64,000 bases of DNA from Amoebidium appalachense (lineage: Eukaryota > Ichthyosporea), in contig CAVNZM010000001.1 in the NCBI GenBank assembly GCA_963693365.1, positions 12,028,001 through 12,092,000 of the forward strand, given 5' to 3'. Positions within the stretch are counted from its first letter, which is position 1. Every line of letters starts with the position of its first letter. Position numbers and translations under genes: made by a program. The notes under the pieces are model-generated. The model saw nothing but the letters and a program-made list of their open reading frames with translations, searched no databases and had not been told where the DNA came from. Below, piece by piece: positions 1 through 27,554 of this stretch.

Positions 1-532
1 TGGTGCGCAGAGACTACAAGCAGATATCCTCCCCGGTCAGCATGGGTTTCAGGTATTTTTACCCTCCTCTACCCACCTCCCCTCAGACCTCAGAGTCCCG
101 GCCCATCACACACGGGGGGGGGGGGGGGGGGGGGGGGATCCACATACACAAACACGGTTGCACGTGCTCCGTTACACAAACAAGCATCACTTCCCCGCTG
201 TGTGTTCGTTTTTTCATACCGATTATATGCTCTGCACCCTGAATTTTCGTTTGGGTATGTTTGGTGCTGTGTCCTGCATTCTCAAATCCCCCCCCCCTTC
301 TCCCTCCCTTCCCTCGGCTTTCTCCCGTTTTCAATATTTTTCATTCTTTTCCCCTCCTTTTTTTTTTGTGGGGGGGGGGGGGGGGGGGGGGGATGAGAAG
401 AAGGGCATAGGTTTTTTCCGTTCCTAACCTGTTTTCCGTTCTCCCTAACTCCACCTACGATTACTTTAATGTGTGAATACACACGTACACAACCGCACGC
501 ACGCACGCACACGCACGCGCGCGCGCACAAAC

Positions 533-590
<58 letters not shown>

Positions 591-799
591 CACATGCACA
601 TCCACACACGCGCGCACCCACCCACACACACACGTACACACACACACGTACACACCCACAGCTCCATCGGTACCTCCATGGATTCTGTTGTTAGCCGTAA
701 CCCAGACACCATGTCGACCCAACTAGCCGCCTTTATGAAAGAGAAAGGCATCGTCATATTGGTACTGCTCACAAAAGGTCTGTCCGCTCCCCCCTCCTC

Positions 800-841
<42 letters not shown>

Positions 842-1361
842 AAAGTTAAAAATAGGAAAGAAAAAGTCCTGCACTTACGAGCGTGTGGGCGCACACATAC
901 ACTGGCACCTCGTCCTTGTCATAAACACATGTATCAGTGTATCATTTAGTGCCTTCCCCCTTTCCTCGATTCCCCCCATTATCCTGTCAGTAAACAACCA
1001 CCGTTTAGAAGGGGAGGGGAGAGGGGTGTGTGTGTGGGAGGGGGGGGGAGGGGGAGGGGGAACGAGTGAGAAGTGGTGACTGGGGGGAGGAGGGTGGGGA
1101 GGGGGGAGGGATATTGCCAAACAAGAAACTAACAAGCAATTTTCCATTTATTTTTTTTTTCAGCGGCCAAGAAAGTTGGGGGGAAGCGCGAGATTGCCTT
1201 GATTGGTCAGAATGGAGAACTGGTCGAGGGGCTGAGCGAAGGCCTGACTGGGGACAGCACTCTCGCACTAAGTCCGATGCTTTTACCGGCTGCAAATCTG
1301 GGCCCACATTCTGGTATAGAACCCCCCCCCCCCCCCCTTCCCCCTCCCCCCTCCCCCCCCC

Positions 1362-1392
<31 letters not shown>

Positions 1393-2393
1393 ACCGCCCA
1401 CCCCCCCACGGTGGCCATGTTTCAGGGTCCGGTCATCCGGTTTATCCTTTTCACATATTTCTGAACCCTAAAGATTGCGAAAATGATTGGATGGGATCAT
1501 GGCATCCGTCTTGCCGCAGTGATGCAGAGAGAGATTACAATTTTCCGGTATCATCGAGTCGGGCGCTTCACCCTTGCACTTTGCATCGTCACAAGTACGT
1601 AGTGTTGCTTTCACCATTAAAAAATTTAAGTTTGGCGGAAGAAAATGAAGAGCAGCTTCAATAATGTGTACATACAACAGGTGTAGGGTAAAGCCGCCGC
1701 ACAGGCGAAGCGATCGGGCGCCGCCGCTCAATTTCCTGCTCGATTTATCATGACTGGTTTCCGGATTTACGGCATTCCTATCCGGAAAACCTAGACTTCC
1801 GTGATATTATGCGGCTTTTAAGTTCCGGTCGAATAGAGGCAAAAACTTAATTTTAGCAAAACTAACAGACAAAACCTAAGGGCTCCCTAAGATTTTAAAC
1901 ACAAGTCCACAACATTTGTTACGTAATTGTTGAACAAACCCCACCTTCTAGTTATATATTTTCAGGATTTTTTATTAGTGACGACGCTAAAAATGAGAAG
2001 AATTCGTGAGGTATTTGCAACCGCTCTAGCGGAATCATATACTTTGACAACAAAAAACATAGCACAATAATATAATTATGTAAAGGCATATTGATTTTTC
2101 GTTTCTAATAGATGTTTGTATATTGTTTTTCTTGTTTGCAGAAGGCTGTTAGGTTTTTTAGGTTTCATAACCTACATGACCAAAATACCGGACGGGACCC
2201 CCCCCCCCAGAAATGGCCACCGTGCCACCCCCGGCGCCCCCTCCCTCCCCCTCTTTCTATTCTTCTCTCACACTTTAAGAACCCCAAAAGGAAAGGAGAA
2301 ACCCTCTTTTGGCTCTCTCTCAGTACCACAAAAATGGAAGACTCTTTCGCTCTCTCTCTCTGCTAGTACATATTATTAATGGTTTGCGCCTCC

Positions 2394-2438
<45 letters not shown>

Positions 2439-2807
2439 ACACACCTCTCCCCTTCTTAGAAAAAAGAGGGACTCCTCCCCTCCCCTTCCCTCCCCTTCCC
2501 CCCGTCCCCTCCCTCCTCCTCGGGTGGTCCCGAGAATGGCCTCTAATTGTATGGCATATGCATAAGTCTCGTTGCCTGTCACCCCCTTCCACCGACGTAT
2601 CCCATCCCTGTCTTCACCCACCACAGCATCTGGCCTCCTCCAAAAAAAAAAGAGGGGGGGGGGGGGGGGGGTTAGATCTCTCTGCTTTTGCTTTTGCTAA
2701 ATGACTGCATAAGTAAATAAATCTGTTCGTCTTTCATTAGAACGGGTTGTCCACGTACGTTTGATTTGGAGTATCTCGTTTATTGGGTCTAGCAGGGAGA
2801 GAAAGTG

Positions 2808-2838
<31 letters not shown>

Positions 2839-3418
2839 CTGTCGATGACTCCGCCCCTTCCTCAGGAAGGGCTCTGCTTCTGATCTGATGCATTCTGTTT
2901 GTGTGTCTTTGTGCCTGTGTGTCTCTTTTTTTTCCCAAAAACTCTGCATGGTGTCGTCTGTCGTGAAGGTATACTTCACCCTGGAACACATTCTAACCGT
3001 CCCCCCCCCCCCCCCCCCCCTTTCTTTCCCCCCACTCTCCATCTCTCTCTCCCTTTCCCCTCCCCCCCCCTCCCCCCCCCCCCCCCCCAACCTACCCACC
3101 CACCACCCCTGCCTCCCCTACCATTGCCCCCCCACCCCCACCCCAACCCTCCCCCTCCCCCTAATATCCTCACATACAGCTGCATACACTAACGAGGTAA
3201 ACGCATCAAGAAAGGAGGTTCTACCCCTCATACGCCAAATACTCACCCAGCAGCTCAAAGAAACAAGACACCTCGAAATTGTCTCAGATGCTCCCTCGGA
3301 TTCGTCAGCAAACGACGATTCTAGACCTGCGTCTCCAACAGCCTCTATGGAGAGACTAGACATGGTGGTGGGGAAAAATGAGATGTTGGACGTGCCTAAA
3401 ACTGTGCATTATAGGTGA
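1..3418 (+). CDS. PRUNE1: PRUNE-like exopolyphosphatase family protein, C-terminal part (5' end outside window)
   Basis: Exons: before 1 to 52, 662-777, 1164-1313 and 3180-3418 (TGA stop). Phases join exactly (2, 1, 1), giving 184 visible residues. The visible protein begins at the start of a DHHA2-type domain (RRDYKQISSPVSMGFS). A beta-strand segment follows (KGIVILVLLTK, then REIALIGQNGELVEGL), and then the segment typical of the PRUNE/PPX1 C-terminus (NEVNASRKEVLPLIRQIL). The last ~50 residues form a Ser/Asp-rich tail. In this family the catalytic DHH domain lies N-terminal, so it would be left of the window. Family members hydrolyse short-chain polyphosphates or cyclic nucleotides in the cytosol. 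Exon 662-777 uses a donor after ACAAAAG; an in-frame earlier donor at TTG (768) would lead to a stop. The assignment rests on remembered DHHA2 features, so a divergent DHH phosphoesterase other than PRUNE is possible. Confidence 0.7.
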
Positions 3419-3457
3419 AGGTGTTGACTGTTGACTCTTTGAGTATATGGTATTGTA

Positions 3458-3552
<95 letters not shown>

Positions 3553-3954
3553 CGCGCGCGTTTGTCTTGTGGGGAGGGACGGAGGGAAAGAATGGAAGGG
3601 GGGAGGAGGAGGGAGGAGGGGGGGGAGGACCAGGGGAAGGGGACGATTCATTCAAACCGATTTAAAGATTTTATACGAGTGGATTGAGGAAACTAGTTTA
3701 GCGGGCCCTGTGTGCTTTGGGGTTGGGCAGTACAGTGTAAAAAAGCAAATGAATGTGAGGGTGTGATTGTTTGCTGTTTCTCATGCCTTTATGTCATGTA
3801 TATATACATATCTCGGCCGAATTTGGACATTTTCGCGGGTTCTGTGTCTGCCCCGTTGTGACACAATTTTAAGAACTTGGCCGGGAGTAGTTTAACCATG
3901 TAAGGAAATATGCATTTGGGATATCTGAAACTGATTGTATTATAGGGAAAGTGT

Positions 3955-4104
3955 ATAGAACTAACGGCACATTGCACTGTGTGCTGTAGTTGTAGTTGTT
4001 GGGTTAATATAATTAAGATTTACAGATGGCATAGAACTAACAGCACATTGCACTGTGTGCTGTAGTTGTAGTTGTTGGGTTAATTAAGACTTACAGATGG
4101 CATT
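3955..4104. repeat. Tandem duplication of ~75 bp
   Basis: Two adjacent near-identical units begin with TAGAACTAAC and end with ACAGATGGCAT. The second unit has lost a short stretch after GGGTTAAT and carries single substitutions. Confidence 0.85.
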
Positions 4105-4198
4105 TCGTGGTGTGACGTAATTATGACGTCGGATCGAGACTTAAGTACGATGGGCTTTGTCTATATGCTTGAGGCGATCGCCAATCACCTTGTAAAAG

Positions 4199-4204
4199 AA
4201 TAAA
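4199..4204 (+). promoter_or_regulatory. Candidate poly(A) signal AATAAA of the PRUNE-like gene
   Basis: AATAAA lies about 780 bp after the stop codon of the upstream + strand gene. It is the first sense-strand AATAAA I noticed there; a shorter 3' UTR with a variant signal cannot be excluded. Confidence 0.35.
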
Positions 4205-4532
4205 AGAATCCTTGGGGAAAGGCCGGTACGGTTGATAAATGATGACTATATTAGAGCCAGAAAACACAACCAAGTATACCGACCGTACTTAGGCCCCCCC
4301 CCTCCCCCCCCCCCCCCCCCCCCCCCCCCCCTGATCCTCGCACATTGTCTGCATTGTGTATAAATTCCGTATAGACAAATGTAGACGCGCACACATGCCA
4401 TCACTACCACCATCACTACTGCGCACGTACTTAGTACCTATATATACTGCACAGTGGGTGTGGACATATTGACACTGAAGTTTTTTGTTTTGGTCTATGA
4501 AGGTGCTCTGGCAAAATGTTCGTGGGGGTTGG

Positions 4533-4661
<129 letters not shown>

Positions 4662-4713
4662 TGTGTGGTGGTCCTGGTGGTGGTGTGGTGGAGAGGGGGA
4701 AGGGTGTGTGTGT

Positions 4714-4751
<38 letters not shown>

Positions 4752-4829
4752 CAACCGAAAAAGGGGCACAATACCTTGCACATGCTCATCCATACAGGAA
4801 CAAAGATATATATGGGCGAGATCAGAAAC

Positions 4830-4835
4830 TTTATT
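4830..4835 (-). promoter_or_regulatory. Candidate poly(A) signal of TM9SF3
   Basis: TTTATT on the + strand reads AATAAA on the minus strand, about 785 bp downstream of the TM9SF3 stop codon. Position and strand fit, but no transcript evidence is available. Confidence 0.3.
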
Positions 4836-5619
4836 TGTAACCCTGCCGCCTGCAGCAGGCAATGAAAAAATAATAATATCCGGTCAAACGCTTCGTTTTT
4901 TCTCTTTTGTTGCGCGTTGGCAGTATTTCACTCTCCTTTCTTACCCATCATTCTAACAACAGAACCTAGTAATACTATGATAGAGTAGTTACGGATTTGA
5001 TAAGCGGCTTACAGGTTCGATGGCCAGGCTGCACAGAAAAAAATTACACGTATATAAAAACAAGTGTGCCAACAATGGAATGTTCAAACAATATAAACGT
5101 AGGTTACGCAACTAGGGTAAATTTCTAAGCTGGGAGCGGCTATCAAAGTCACCAAAACAAGAAATAAAGAAAGAAAATGAATGAAAAAATAAACAGAACC
5201 CCACCAAAAGAACAAAAACAGCATAAAATGATCTAGAGATTTCCGTACTCTTGGATGTTTTTTAAGGTGTGGACGTGCTTGATTCTTAGAGTAAACACCC
5301 GTGTGTACGTGTGTGTGTGTGTGTGTGTGTGCGTGCATACGCACATGTGTGCAGGTGCATATGTGTACAAGTGTAACCGTTTGAGTGCTTGTATATGCTA
5401 TTCCAAGCATGCAAACAGTCTTTTTCCAGTTGGCCAACACCAGTTTAAACGTCCCAGTTTCCGGTATTCGTTTCCCGGCAAGTATATATTTGACACACTT
5501 TTCGTTACACTATTTCGACAGTACACCAACAGACACAATAAACCAATCGTTCTCATATATGTTGTGTTTAAAAGGGGGGATATTTCTCTTTCATGGGAGG
5601 GGGGGGGGGAGGGGGTTCT

Positions 5620-20503
<14,884 letters not shown>

Positions 20504-21958
20504 ATCCGCCTCCTCCTTTCCTCTCCTCTTATCTTTCCACTTCTCGCGATAGTGCGTTCCCGGCTACACCTGTACTTGGCAAACCCTTCAAAACGTGAAC
20601 TTGAGCAAAGCTACAATATATCTATAAGAAAACCTCGGCCAATAGAATGCAACATTGAAAATAGGGTAAGTTTATTGGTGATCAGGCACAATCATATCAG
20701 GTAAACTGCAAAATAATTTTTCGTGAATGGATTTAATGCATTTATATGTTTTATATGTTTATTGATAGATATTTTTCTTGGCACACTATACTGTACATTG
20801 GTGAATATTTAGCTCGATTGTCGAGGATGCATTATTGACAGATCTATTTACAGCGCTCATTTGATAAAATCCAATCAGTATAAACCTTCGCACATTTGGA
20901 ATCTGTTGCTAAGACTTTTGCGTAAATATGAGCCAATTATGTGGACATTTGTTTTTGTCCCACACATCCGGCCGCATCGTGGCCACTGGCCGGCCGTACA
21001 GTAGGCATCGAAAAAACAGTCTATCAGCACAAGATACAGGCATTGGAATGTTAGAACCTATAAATTATAATGTTAACTCTTATTTCTTTGAAGCTGTAGC
21101 TTGCCCAGCACATTGGGGCTCACCCGCTCCGGCCGCGCCAAGTGATTCCCGGAGTCAGCCGGAAGGCCGCGCGGCCCCCCCGACTGATTGACTTAGTCAC
21201 GAGAATATGATTTGCTGTAAGCGCATCATTGGGTTCTCCCAATACCCCAAATGGGGGAGGTTTTATTATTTGATGTAAATATTTTGATTTCTGGATTCTA
21301 AACACGTCTCAAATAAAAATGCATTTAGCTCTATATACAAAGCTCCTTAAATAGATTTATTTTATATTGAGATTGATATGTGAGATTTTATGCTAAATAC
21401 ATAAACGTTTGTCGCTGCACTCCAATTAAAAATTTTAATTAATTCACAGTGACCCCTTCCTGAGATGTGTGTGGGGATCAATGTATGGTGTGTTGCTGAA
21501 TTCAGTCTTGGTTTCTTCCCGGTGAACGTTTACAGGTAGCATGTTTACAACATCCGTTAACGTTTCGTTGCTTTGAATAAGTAAACAGTTCAGCGTTTCA
21601 ATGGTTCATTGTTTAATTCCTGCTATCTCTCTCTCTAAAAAAACAAACGAAGGAACGTCCAAACTGGGTGATGATTGCCTGTGCTCCAAGTTGCGGTCTG
21701 TCAGTCGTACGGTAACCCCAATCTCATAGGTCTACCACGCACCACCGTTTATATACATGCACGCACCAGGTCTTGAGCTGCTTCAAGTTGGCGCTTTCGT
21801 GTTTTCTTTGTTGCAAAAGTCTTTCCCGAAGCTAACGAGGTCCTTCTGTACACAGTATACATGTACCTAAAAGTCCACCTTGCATGCATATATTATCTAG
21901 CTAGCCCTATAGCGAGAAAAAGAAACTCTTCGTAACCCATTTGTTCCGAAGAGAGAAA
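20504..21958. promoter_or_regulatory. Divergent intergenic region between TM9SF3 (-) and the hypothetical gene (+)
   Basis: No exon is recognised here. The stretch is ordinary AT-rich sequence, unlike the repeat-rich introns, with one GC-rich patch at about 21112-21190. It must hold both promoters, but I see no TATA box or motif I would defend. Confidence 0.5.
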
Positions 21959-23408
21959 ATGGCAAGCTCTTTAGGTATACCTCTGGAGAGTGACCCAAAC
22001 ACATGGACACGCGAAAAGCTGTCTGACTGGCTCCAAGAAAACGGAGCCCTCGACATGCACCAAGCCAAATCCACAACAACAAACACCACACTAGCTCGGT
22101 GGGTGAACTCATACTTAGAAGAGCTCCATCAAACCGAAAAACCCTCCATTCAGGGAAATCTCGCTGGTGTTAACCCATCCACACTCCCACCATGGTTTCC
22201 AGACAACAAGGAAGAGGCGTCCTTTAAGGGACCGCTGACAAAAGACTTTAGTAAAGTTCTCCGAGCGAGTGAATTCCTACAGGGAGACCGAGCGGGGACA
22301 TACCCGTTGGTCGATTTGCGTAAAAACTTTCTACACATTGCCTCGCTTTGGGAGACAAACAGCAAGGGGATGGTGTTCCAGGACCCAGCACAAGAAGAGC
22401 TCCTTATTGTTGTTCCTATTCTCGCTGTATCCCCATCCTTTCTCCCTCCTGGTAAGAAAAATTTAAAGGCGGGTGACCAAGTGATCATCATTCGCCACCA
22501 GGATAAACGCGGCCCAGGTGCAGAGTATGCAGGAAAGAGCGGCATAGTGACCTCTTGGGATGAAAAACTGGCAACTGGATCCATCACATTAGATTCAACC
22601 GGTGCAGATGCATCTACCAGCCAAGCGACGACATTGGAAAACGTGCCCGCTGCTAGTCTCCTTGCGATCGTTTCGCGCGCAACATGCCAGCCATCTACGG
22701 CAAACTGCCCCTGTTTGAAACCAAAGGCTACCAGTGTGGTCGTTCTCACAGGATTAGTCAGCCGGCCAGAGTTGAACGGCGCCATTGGGAGAATTGCTCA
22801 TGTTGCCGGCGCGGCGGATCCCTCCAGTTGTGATGAGAGAGTGCAGGTGATTGTGCAGGGTCAAGACGCAACGATTAGCATCAAACTGCGAAACATCATT
22901 CTTGTAGAGACACCCCCTCCCGTCGTTTTTGTGGCTTTCAAGCACGAAATGAAGAGCAATCTTCAGCCCGACAGCCCTGCCACCAAGGAATTTGCCAAAG
23001 CAAAGAATCTACCCGGCGAGACAATGGCGGTGACGATGTGCATGCAACGCGAAGTGCAGTTACTCTCCACTCTTTTGACCAAAACATCCGCCCAGTTGGG
23101 TGATGATCACAATCGCCTCATCCCCTCCCCGCTGACACAATCGCCTCATCCCCTCCCCGCTCGACAAATCGCATTGGAGCGTGACTGCTATCACATCTGT
23201 TGCGCCATCAGATATCGGGAGCATTAAGGAGCGGGTGAAAAATATGAACAAGGGGAAAGAGGCCGAGAATCCACAAGGGTCGACTCAGAAAGGGTCGCCT
23301 ACGGGTTCGGGCCAGGCCAGCCCCAAACCGGCCACGACTGGGAACAAGTTAAAGAAACTGTTTTTGGGCAATGGTCGCAGCCAGATGGCGCTGCTGGAGG
23401 GTCTTTGA
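21959..23408 (+). CDS. Intronless hypothetical protein with a frame broken by a 28-bp-period duplication
   Basis: ATG at 21959 (GAAAATGG context) is chosen because upstream in-frame codons are non-ATG. The frame runs to TAA at 23225-23227 (422 aa). A 26-bp sequence is repeated with a 28-bp period at 23108-23161. One unit shifts the frame, and counting only one unit carries the frame on to TGA at 23406-23408, adding a ~75-residue Lys/Ser/Gly-rich tail (KERVKNMNKGKEAENPQG). The N-terminus (TREKLSDWLQENGALD) resembles a small helical SAM-like segment. Residues ~165-200 (GDQVIII and GKSGIVTSWD) look like an SH3/KOW-type barrel. I do not recognise the family and assign no function. It may be a recent pseudogene, a true variant with a shorter C-terminus, or an assembly error. 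Confidence 0.65.
23108..23161 (+). repeat. 28-bp-period tandem duplication inside the hypothetical gene
   Basis: Two copies of CACAATCGCCTCATCC followed by CCTCCCCGCT start at 23108 and 23136. The period of 28 is not a multiple of three. Confidence 0.95.
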
Positions 23409-25677
23409 GAGTCTATTTTTAGTGATGCCATGCATTATAGTTACTATAAATATCTTGGGCCTTCGATATAGCAGTTGTTCAAGAGAGCCGTGACATGGCT
23501 ACCCCACGGTGCTTCTTTAAGGCCACAGACAGATTAAGTTGAAGAATTCTGTTTGGGTCTTTTTGCTCTTAGAGAAATGTTTGTTCCGGTTTTTTTTTTT
23601 TATTTTTTTTTTTTAACGTCTGAGCTAACTGTTTTGCTATGCTTTCGTTTTGAGGTGAAGAAGCTGTGGTTGGAGGAAGGGGGGGGGGGGGGGGGGGGGG
23701 GGTCTCTTGCATATACGGACAAATATCTGTCGTGTAGATGCATCTGTCTCGACTTGGGTTCTTTTATTAAATGGGAACTGCTGTTGCTAATCATGACACT
23801 GTGTGCAGTTGGGTGCCCGTCCCAGCGTTGGGTTGCGACCAACCGACCTTAATTTAGCAATAACACTGATTAAATCGCCCTTCAATAGAGCAGCGATTAA
23901 TTGTTGAACTGTTGAAAATGAGACATTCTTTGGCGAGTTTGCACGTCACAGTGGTGTGCACTGACAAAGGCCCATTATCTAGTTCAATATTATATTGTTC
24001 CGCTGCTCGCATGATAAAGACCACACGCGCTCAAAAGGCTTACGGTATCGTAATCCCATGGTTCGTTTAACTGTTCTGGGTGCCAATCTCGCTCCCCCCT
24101 CCCCCCGCCCTCCCCCCTCCCCTCCTTTCCTTCTTCGAAAGAGGGGGGGGGGGGGGGGGGGGGGGGAGGGAGGGGGGGGGGGGATAGGCAGAAGGAGGAG
24201 GGGATGGGGCGGGGAGGGGGGGGGGGGGGGGGGGGGGGGAAGAGGGTCTATGTGTTAATGCGGTACGCAACCTACTGCGTATACAAGCACTGTTAGAGAA
24301 CACGAACTTCAAGTAGACAGCAAAAACTTTGGTGATTTTTCTTTTTTTTTTTTTTTTTTGGATATAATGGAGAATGAATAGGTTAGAGACCAGTCCGTGC
24401 ACCAGTGCCTTTGGGGGCGCTGTGTGCAACTCAGTAGCGCCTTAATTGCAAGCACACAGCTGCGCGCAGTGATGTGTATGTGCGGCGTGTGTGTGTGTGG
24501 GTGAGTGGGGGGTGTGTGGGTGTGTGGATGTGGGTGTGGGTGTGGGTGTGGGTGTATGTGTGTGCGCGCGCGCTTCCGCCCAGTGGTGCGTATGTGTGTG
24601 CTTTTTTTTCCTTGTGGGCGGTCTGCACAGAGGTATGCAATGGTGTGGGGGGGGGGCGGGGGAGGGGGGGGAAGGGGGAGGGGAGGGGAGACGGTAATAT
24701 ATATATATGTGGGGGTAAGCCTTCTCTGCTACACAATCAAAGCGACTTTTTATGTGCTATGAAATACAGCAACTAGGAAAACTACTTCAGGGTTTCTCCA
24801 TCTACATGGATATAATTACTTTACGGTAAGACATGAAGCACAAGTAGAATAGAATAGACGAAACTTACTCAGTGACCAGCTCCCTGACAACACGATGCAA
24901 AAAAAAAACAAGAAATCAAGTTGAAGGAGATCAGTGGAAGGTGACAATTTTTTGACAGGTCTCAACAGGTTAAATGTGACATCGGCATCTCGTCACGCGT
25001 GGAGGGGTTTCTGTGTATCTGTACATATCTGTCTAACAGAACACCGAATGCCAAAAGGTGTAACTTGGTTATTGTGGAAGGACGGGGTGAGGAGGGGCAG
25101 TGTATGTCACTACACTTGTGTTTATACGTGTGTGTCCGTCTGTGCTTGTTTGTGTGTGTGCGTGTGAGGGAAGGGGAGGGTGGGGAAGGAGGGGGAGGGG
25201 GGGGGGGGGGGGGGAGGGGGGGGGGGGGGGGGGTAGCATGGCATGAATGTGCATGCACATGTGAAGTGATGTGCAGTGTGTGACATGCATATTTGAATTA
25301 TCGGGGCAAGCAGAACATGATCATTCAAGCCCACGAGAATTTGACGGGCATAGTGACCTGGTAAAACGATGCCAAGAGCATCACAAGACAACAACATTTG
25401 GATATTAGGTTCATTAATTGACTTGAGAGAGAGCTGTCAGCACGAATATCCATGCCAAACGTGAATCATTGAAAAGTAAGAGTGTATAAATGGACTCCTT
25501 ACACTTACAGTGCAAACATTCTGAGGTTACCTTCATCCCCCAAAGTAAATGCAAAGAAAACACACACACACACACACGGTTTTGCACATACACACCGTTA
25601 ACCCGACACAAACAAACATAAAACAAACCGATCAAAAAACCTGAAGGAGAGAAAAGAAAACACAACATCAACCAGCC
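23409..25677. other. Intergenic region with homopolymer and GT repeats
   Basis: I see no supported gene. It contains G-runs at 23680-23702, 24140-24182 and 24215-24239, a T-run near 24340, GT-rich DNA at 24478-24600, and G-rich DNA at 24648-24690 and 25168-25233. The last few hundred bases should include the HVA1-like promoter. Confidence 0.5.
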
Positions 25678-26185
25678 ATGTCCGACTCCAAGGACCACCC
25701 CATTGACGTGGGAACACGTGTTGCCTGGAACTGGGGTGGGGGATCACCGGAGGGACACGTCACAGAGATGCATGCAGAGAGGGTGACGAAAGAAATTGCT
25801 GGAAAGGAGATCACGAGGGTCGGGTCAGAGGAGGAGCCGGCGCTTTTTATTGAGAGAGATGATTCTGGAAAGAACCCGGTGTTGAAGAAGGCGACAGAGG
25901 TAAGTGTAGGGTAGCTCACGTGCACCATGTATGCATGCATGTGTACTCCGTCTAAGGATTTCTAACGGTTTCATTCTCCGTTATCGTGTTCCTTTTTCTT
26001 TTTGTTATCCCCCCCCCCCCCCCCCCCCCCCCTTCTCCCCCCCCCCAATTGGATAACTAGGGCTACAGAGGTGTTTGTGGGCAACGGTTAGTGCATTCAT
26101 TCGTATCCCCTTTATATGGTGTTCTCACAATGCATTCTCTGAATTGCTGCTGTTTACTGTTCCAGTCACAGTTCCGCACCCCCCT

Positions 26186-26216
<31 letters not shown>

Positions 26217-26541
26217 TGCTCCCCTTACAACGGTTGCAAATGTTTTGAAGCTACATACTATTTTCACTTGGCGGTAAAATCTGTGTGAACTTTGTCCACG
26301 TGCAACAAAAGTTCTATCTCAAATTTGCCTTTGTTTCGTTGTCCCGGAAAATTGCCTCCCATCCTCACCATCCCCCCTACCCCTCCCCTCTCCCTCCCTC
26401 GCCATTACCACCCCACCCCCAATCCTCATTTTCACCCCTCCACTGTGTGGATTGCAGGTGCACGTGCTTGGAGAGGACGAGGAGCATGGCAGCAAGGACA
26501 AAGTCACCACACAGCGCCAGCAGAAAATCCGCGATGAATAA
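25678..26541 (+). CDS. HVA1-type TUDOR-like small protein, two exons
   Basis: Exon 1 is 25678-25899 (ATG, 74 codons; donor GAG|GTAAGT) and exon 2 is 26458-26541 (TTGCAG|GTG to TAA), giving 101 aa. The protein reads VGTRVAWNWGGGSPEGHVTE, then KEITRVGSEEEPALFIER and NPVLKKATEV. This is the pattern of the hypervirulence-associated/DUF2945 TUDOR-like domain: a short beta-barrel with W-W-G-x-G, a basic patch and a 'kkaSel' end. A charged 25-residue C-terminal tail follows. Family members are small proteins of unclear biochemical role found in bacteria and eukaryotes; no virulence role is implied here. The 558-bp intron carries two poly(C) tracts. AATAAA overlaps and follows the stop codon. Confidence 0.75.
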
Positions 26542-26547
26542 ATATTA

Positions 26548-26553
26548 AATAAA
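26548..26553 (+). promoter_or_regulatory. Candidate poly(A) signal of the HVA1-like gene
   Basis: AATAAA lies 7 bp after the stop; another copy overlaps the stop codon at 26537-26542. The 3' UTR would be very short. Confidence 0.4.
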
Positions 26554-26853
26554 GAGACCAAAATTAAAAGTTCAGCACCTTTTTTTTTAATGCCCTGTGA
26601 ATAACCGGTTGTTGTGAGCAGGTGCGATGCTATGGGTTTATGATGTTTGCTCTTTGTCAGGGAGTCGACGTTAACAATCTTGTTTGGTCGGCTTCGGGAA
26701 TGGACAGGGGGGAAGGTGGTGGTTGGCAAGTGTGTGCGCGTGTGTGTGTGGGGAGGGGGGGGGAGAGAGAGAGGGGGGGGGGGGGGGAGGGTGGGGGGGG
26801 GGGGGGGGGAGGGAGGGAAAGGGGTGGGTGGTTGGGTGGGTGGGGGTGTGTGT

Positions 26854-26906
<53 letters not shown>

Positions 26907-27098
26907 GTATTTACTCAACTCGCTTTTTCCTTTTCCCTTTGTTTTGTTTTTTGGTCTTCTGGATTCGGCTTTTGAGTGCGTGCGGGGGAGACGGGGTGGG
27001 GGGGGTGGCGGGGGTGGTGGTGGTGGTGGTGGTGGTGGTGGGGGGGGGGGGGGGGGGGGATTTCATGACTGGTGCATGGGTGTTTTTTTTTTTTTTTT

Positions 27099-27140
<42 letters not shown>

Positions 27141-27141
<1 letters not shown>

Positions 27142-27259
27142 AAATTCAGGAACACATTGAGGAAGAAAATCAACCGAAGGAATATTTCTGGAAAACGCAT
27201 AAGTACCACAGAGGGGGGGGGGGGGGGGGGGGGGGACTGCACGATTGGTGCATGTGTTT

Positions 27260-27290
<31 letters not shown>

Positions 27291-27292
27291 TA

Positions 27293-27323
<31 letters not shown>

Positions 27324-27396
27324 AAATTCAGAAAGACATTGAGGAAGAAATTCAACCGAAGGAATATTTCTGGAAAACTCATAAAGTACCACACCT
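27141..27396. repeat. Duplicated ~70-bp unit, each copy preceded by T-run plus G-run
   Basis: Copies at about 27141-27211 and 27322-27393 share AACCGAAGGAATATTTCTGG and flanks. The preceding TTTTT-GGGGG compound is duplicated too, so the repeat unit is roughly 180 bp. Confidence 0.8.
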
Positions 27397-27548
27397 TCCC
27401 CACTAAAATCTCCACAATATTTTCAACACAAACCTGGATAAATGGTTAATTCGGTGGTTACACACTACCTTAATATACGATCAAATGGGTGACAGTGTTG
27501 CCTAGAAGCCACCGTATATTTTACTTGGTAAAGACAATGCAGGCAATA

Positions 27549-27554
27549 TTTATT
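27549..27554 (-). promoter_or_regulatory. Candidate poly(A) signal of the GPCR gene
   Basis: TTTATT (AATAAA on the minus strand) lies about 590 bp downstream of the GPCR stop codon. Confidence 0.25.

Noticed and set aside
662-777. Coding on the minus strand of this interval (acceptor after TTTTGTGAGCAG)
   Set aside because: The + strand reading joins in phase with exon 1-52 and with the downstream DHHA2-like exons; the minus reading has no partner exons.
1424-1664. Open stretch after ATGTTTCAG that could be an exon of the PRUNE-like gene
   Set aside because: It is phase-compatible with the exon ending 1313 but ends in a stop and lacks the family C-terminus. Joining 1313 to 3180 gives the expected NEVNASRKEVLP segment.
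21112-21190. CpG-island-like promoter of the hypothetical gene
   Set aside because: Only about 80 bp of GC-rich sequence, 800 bp from the ATG; too short to support as a regulatory feature.
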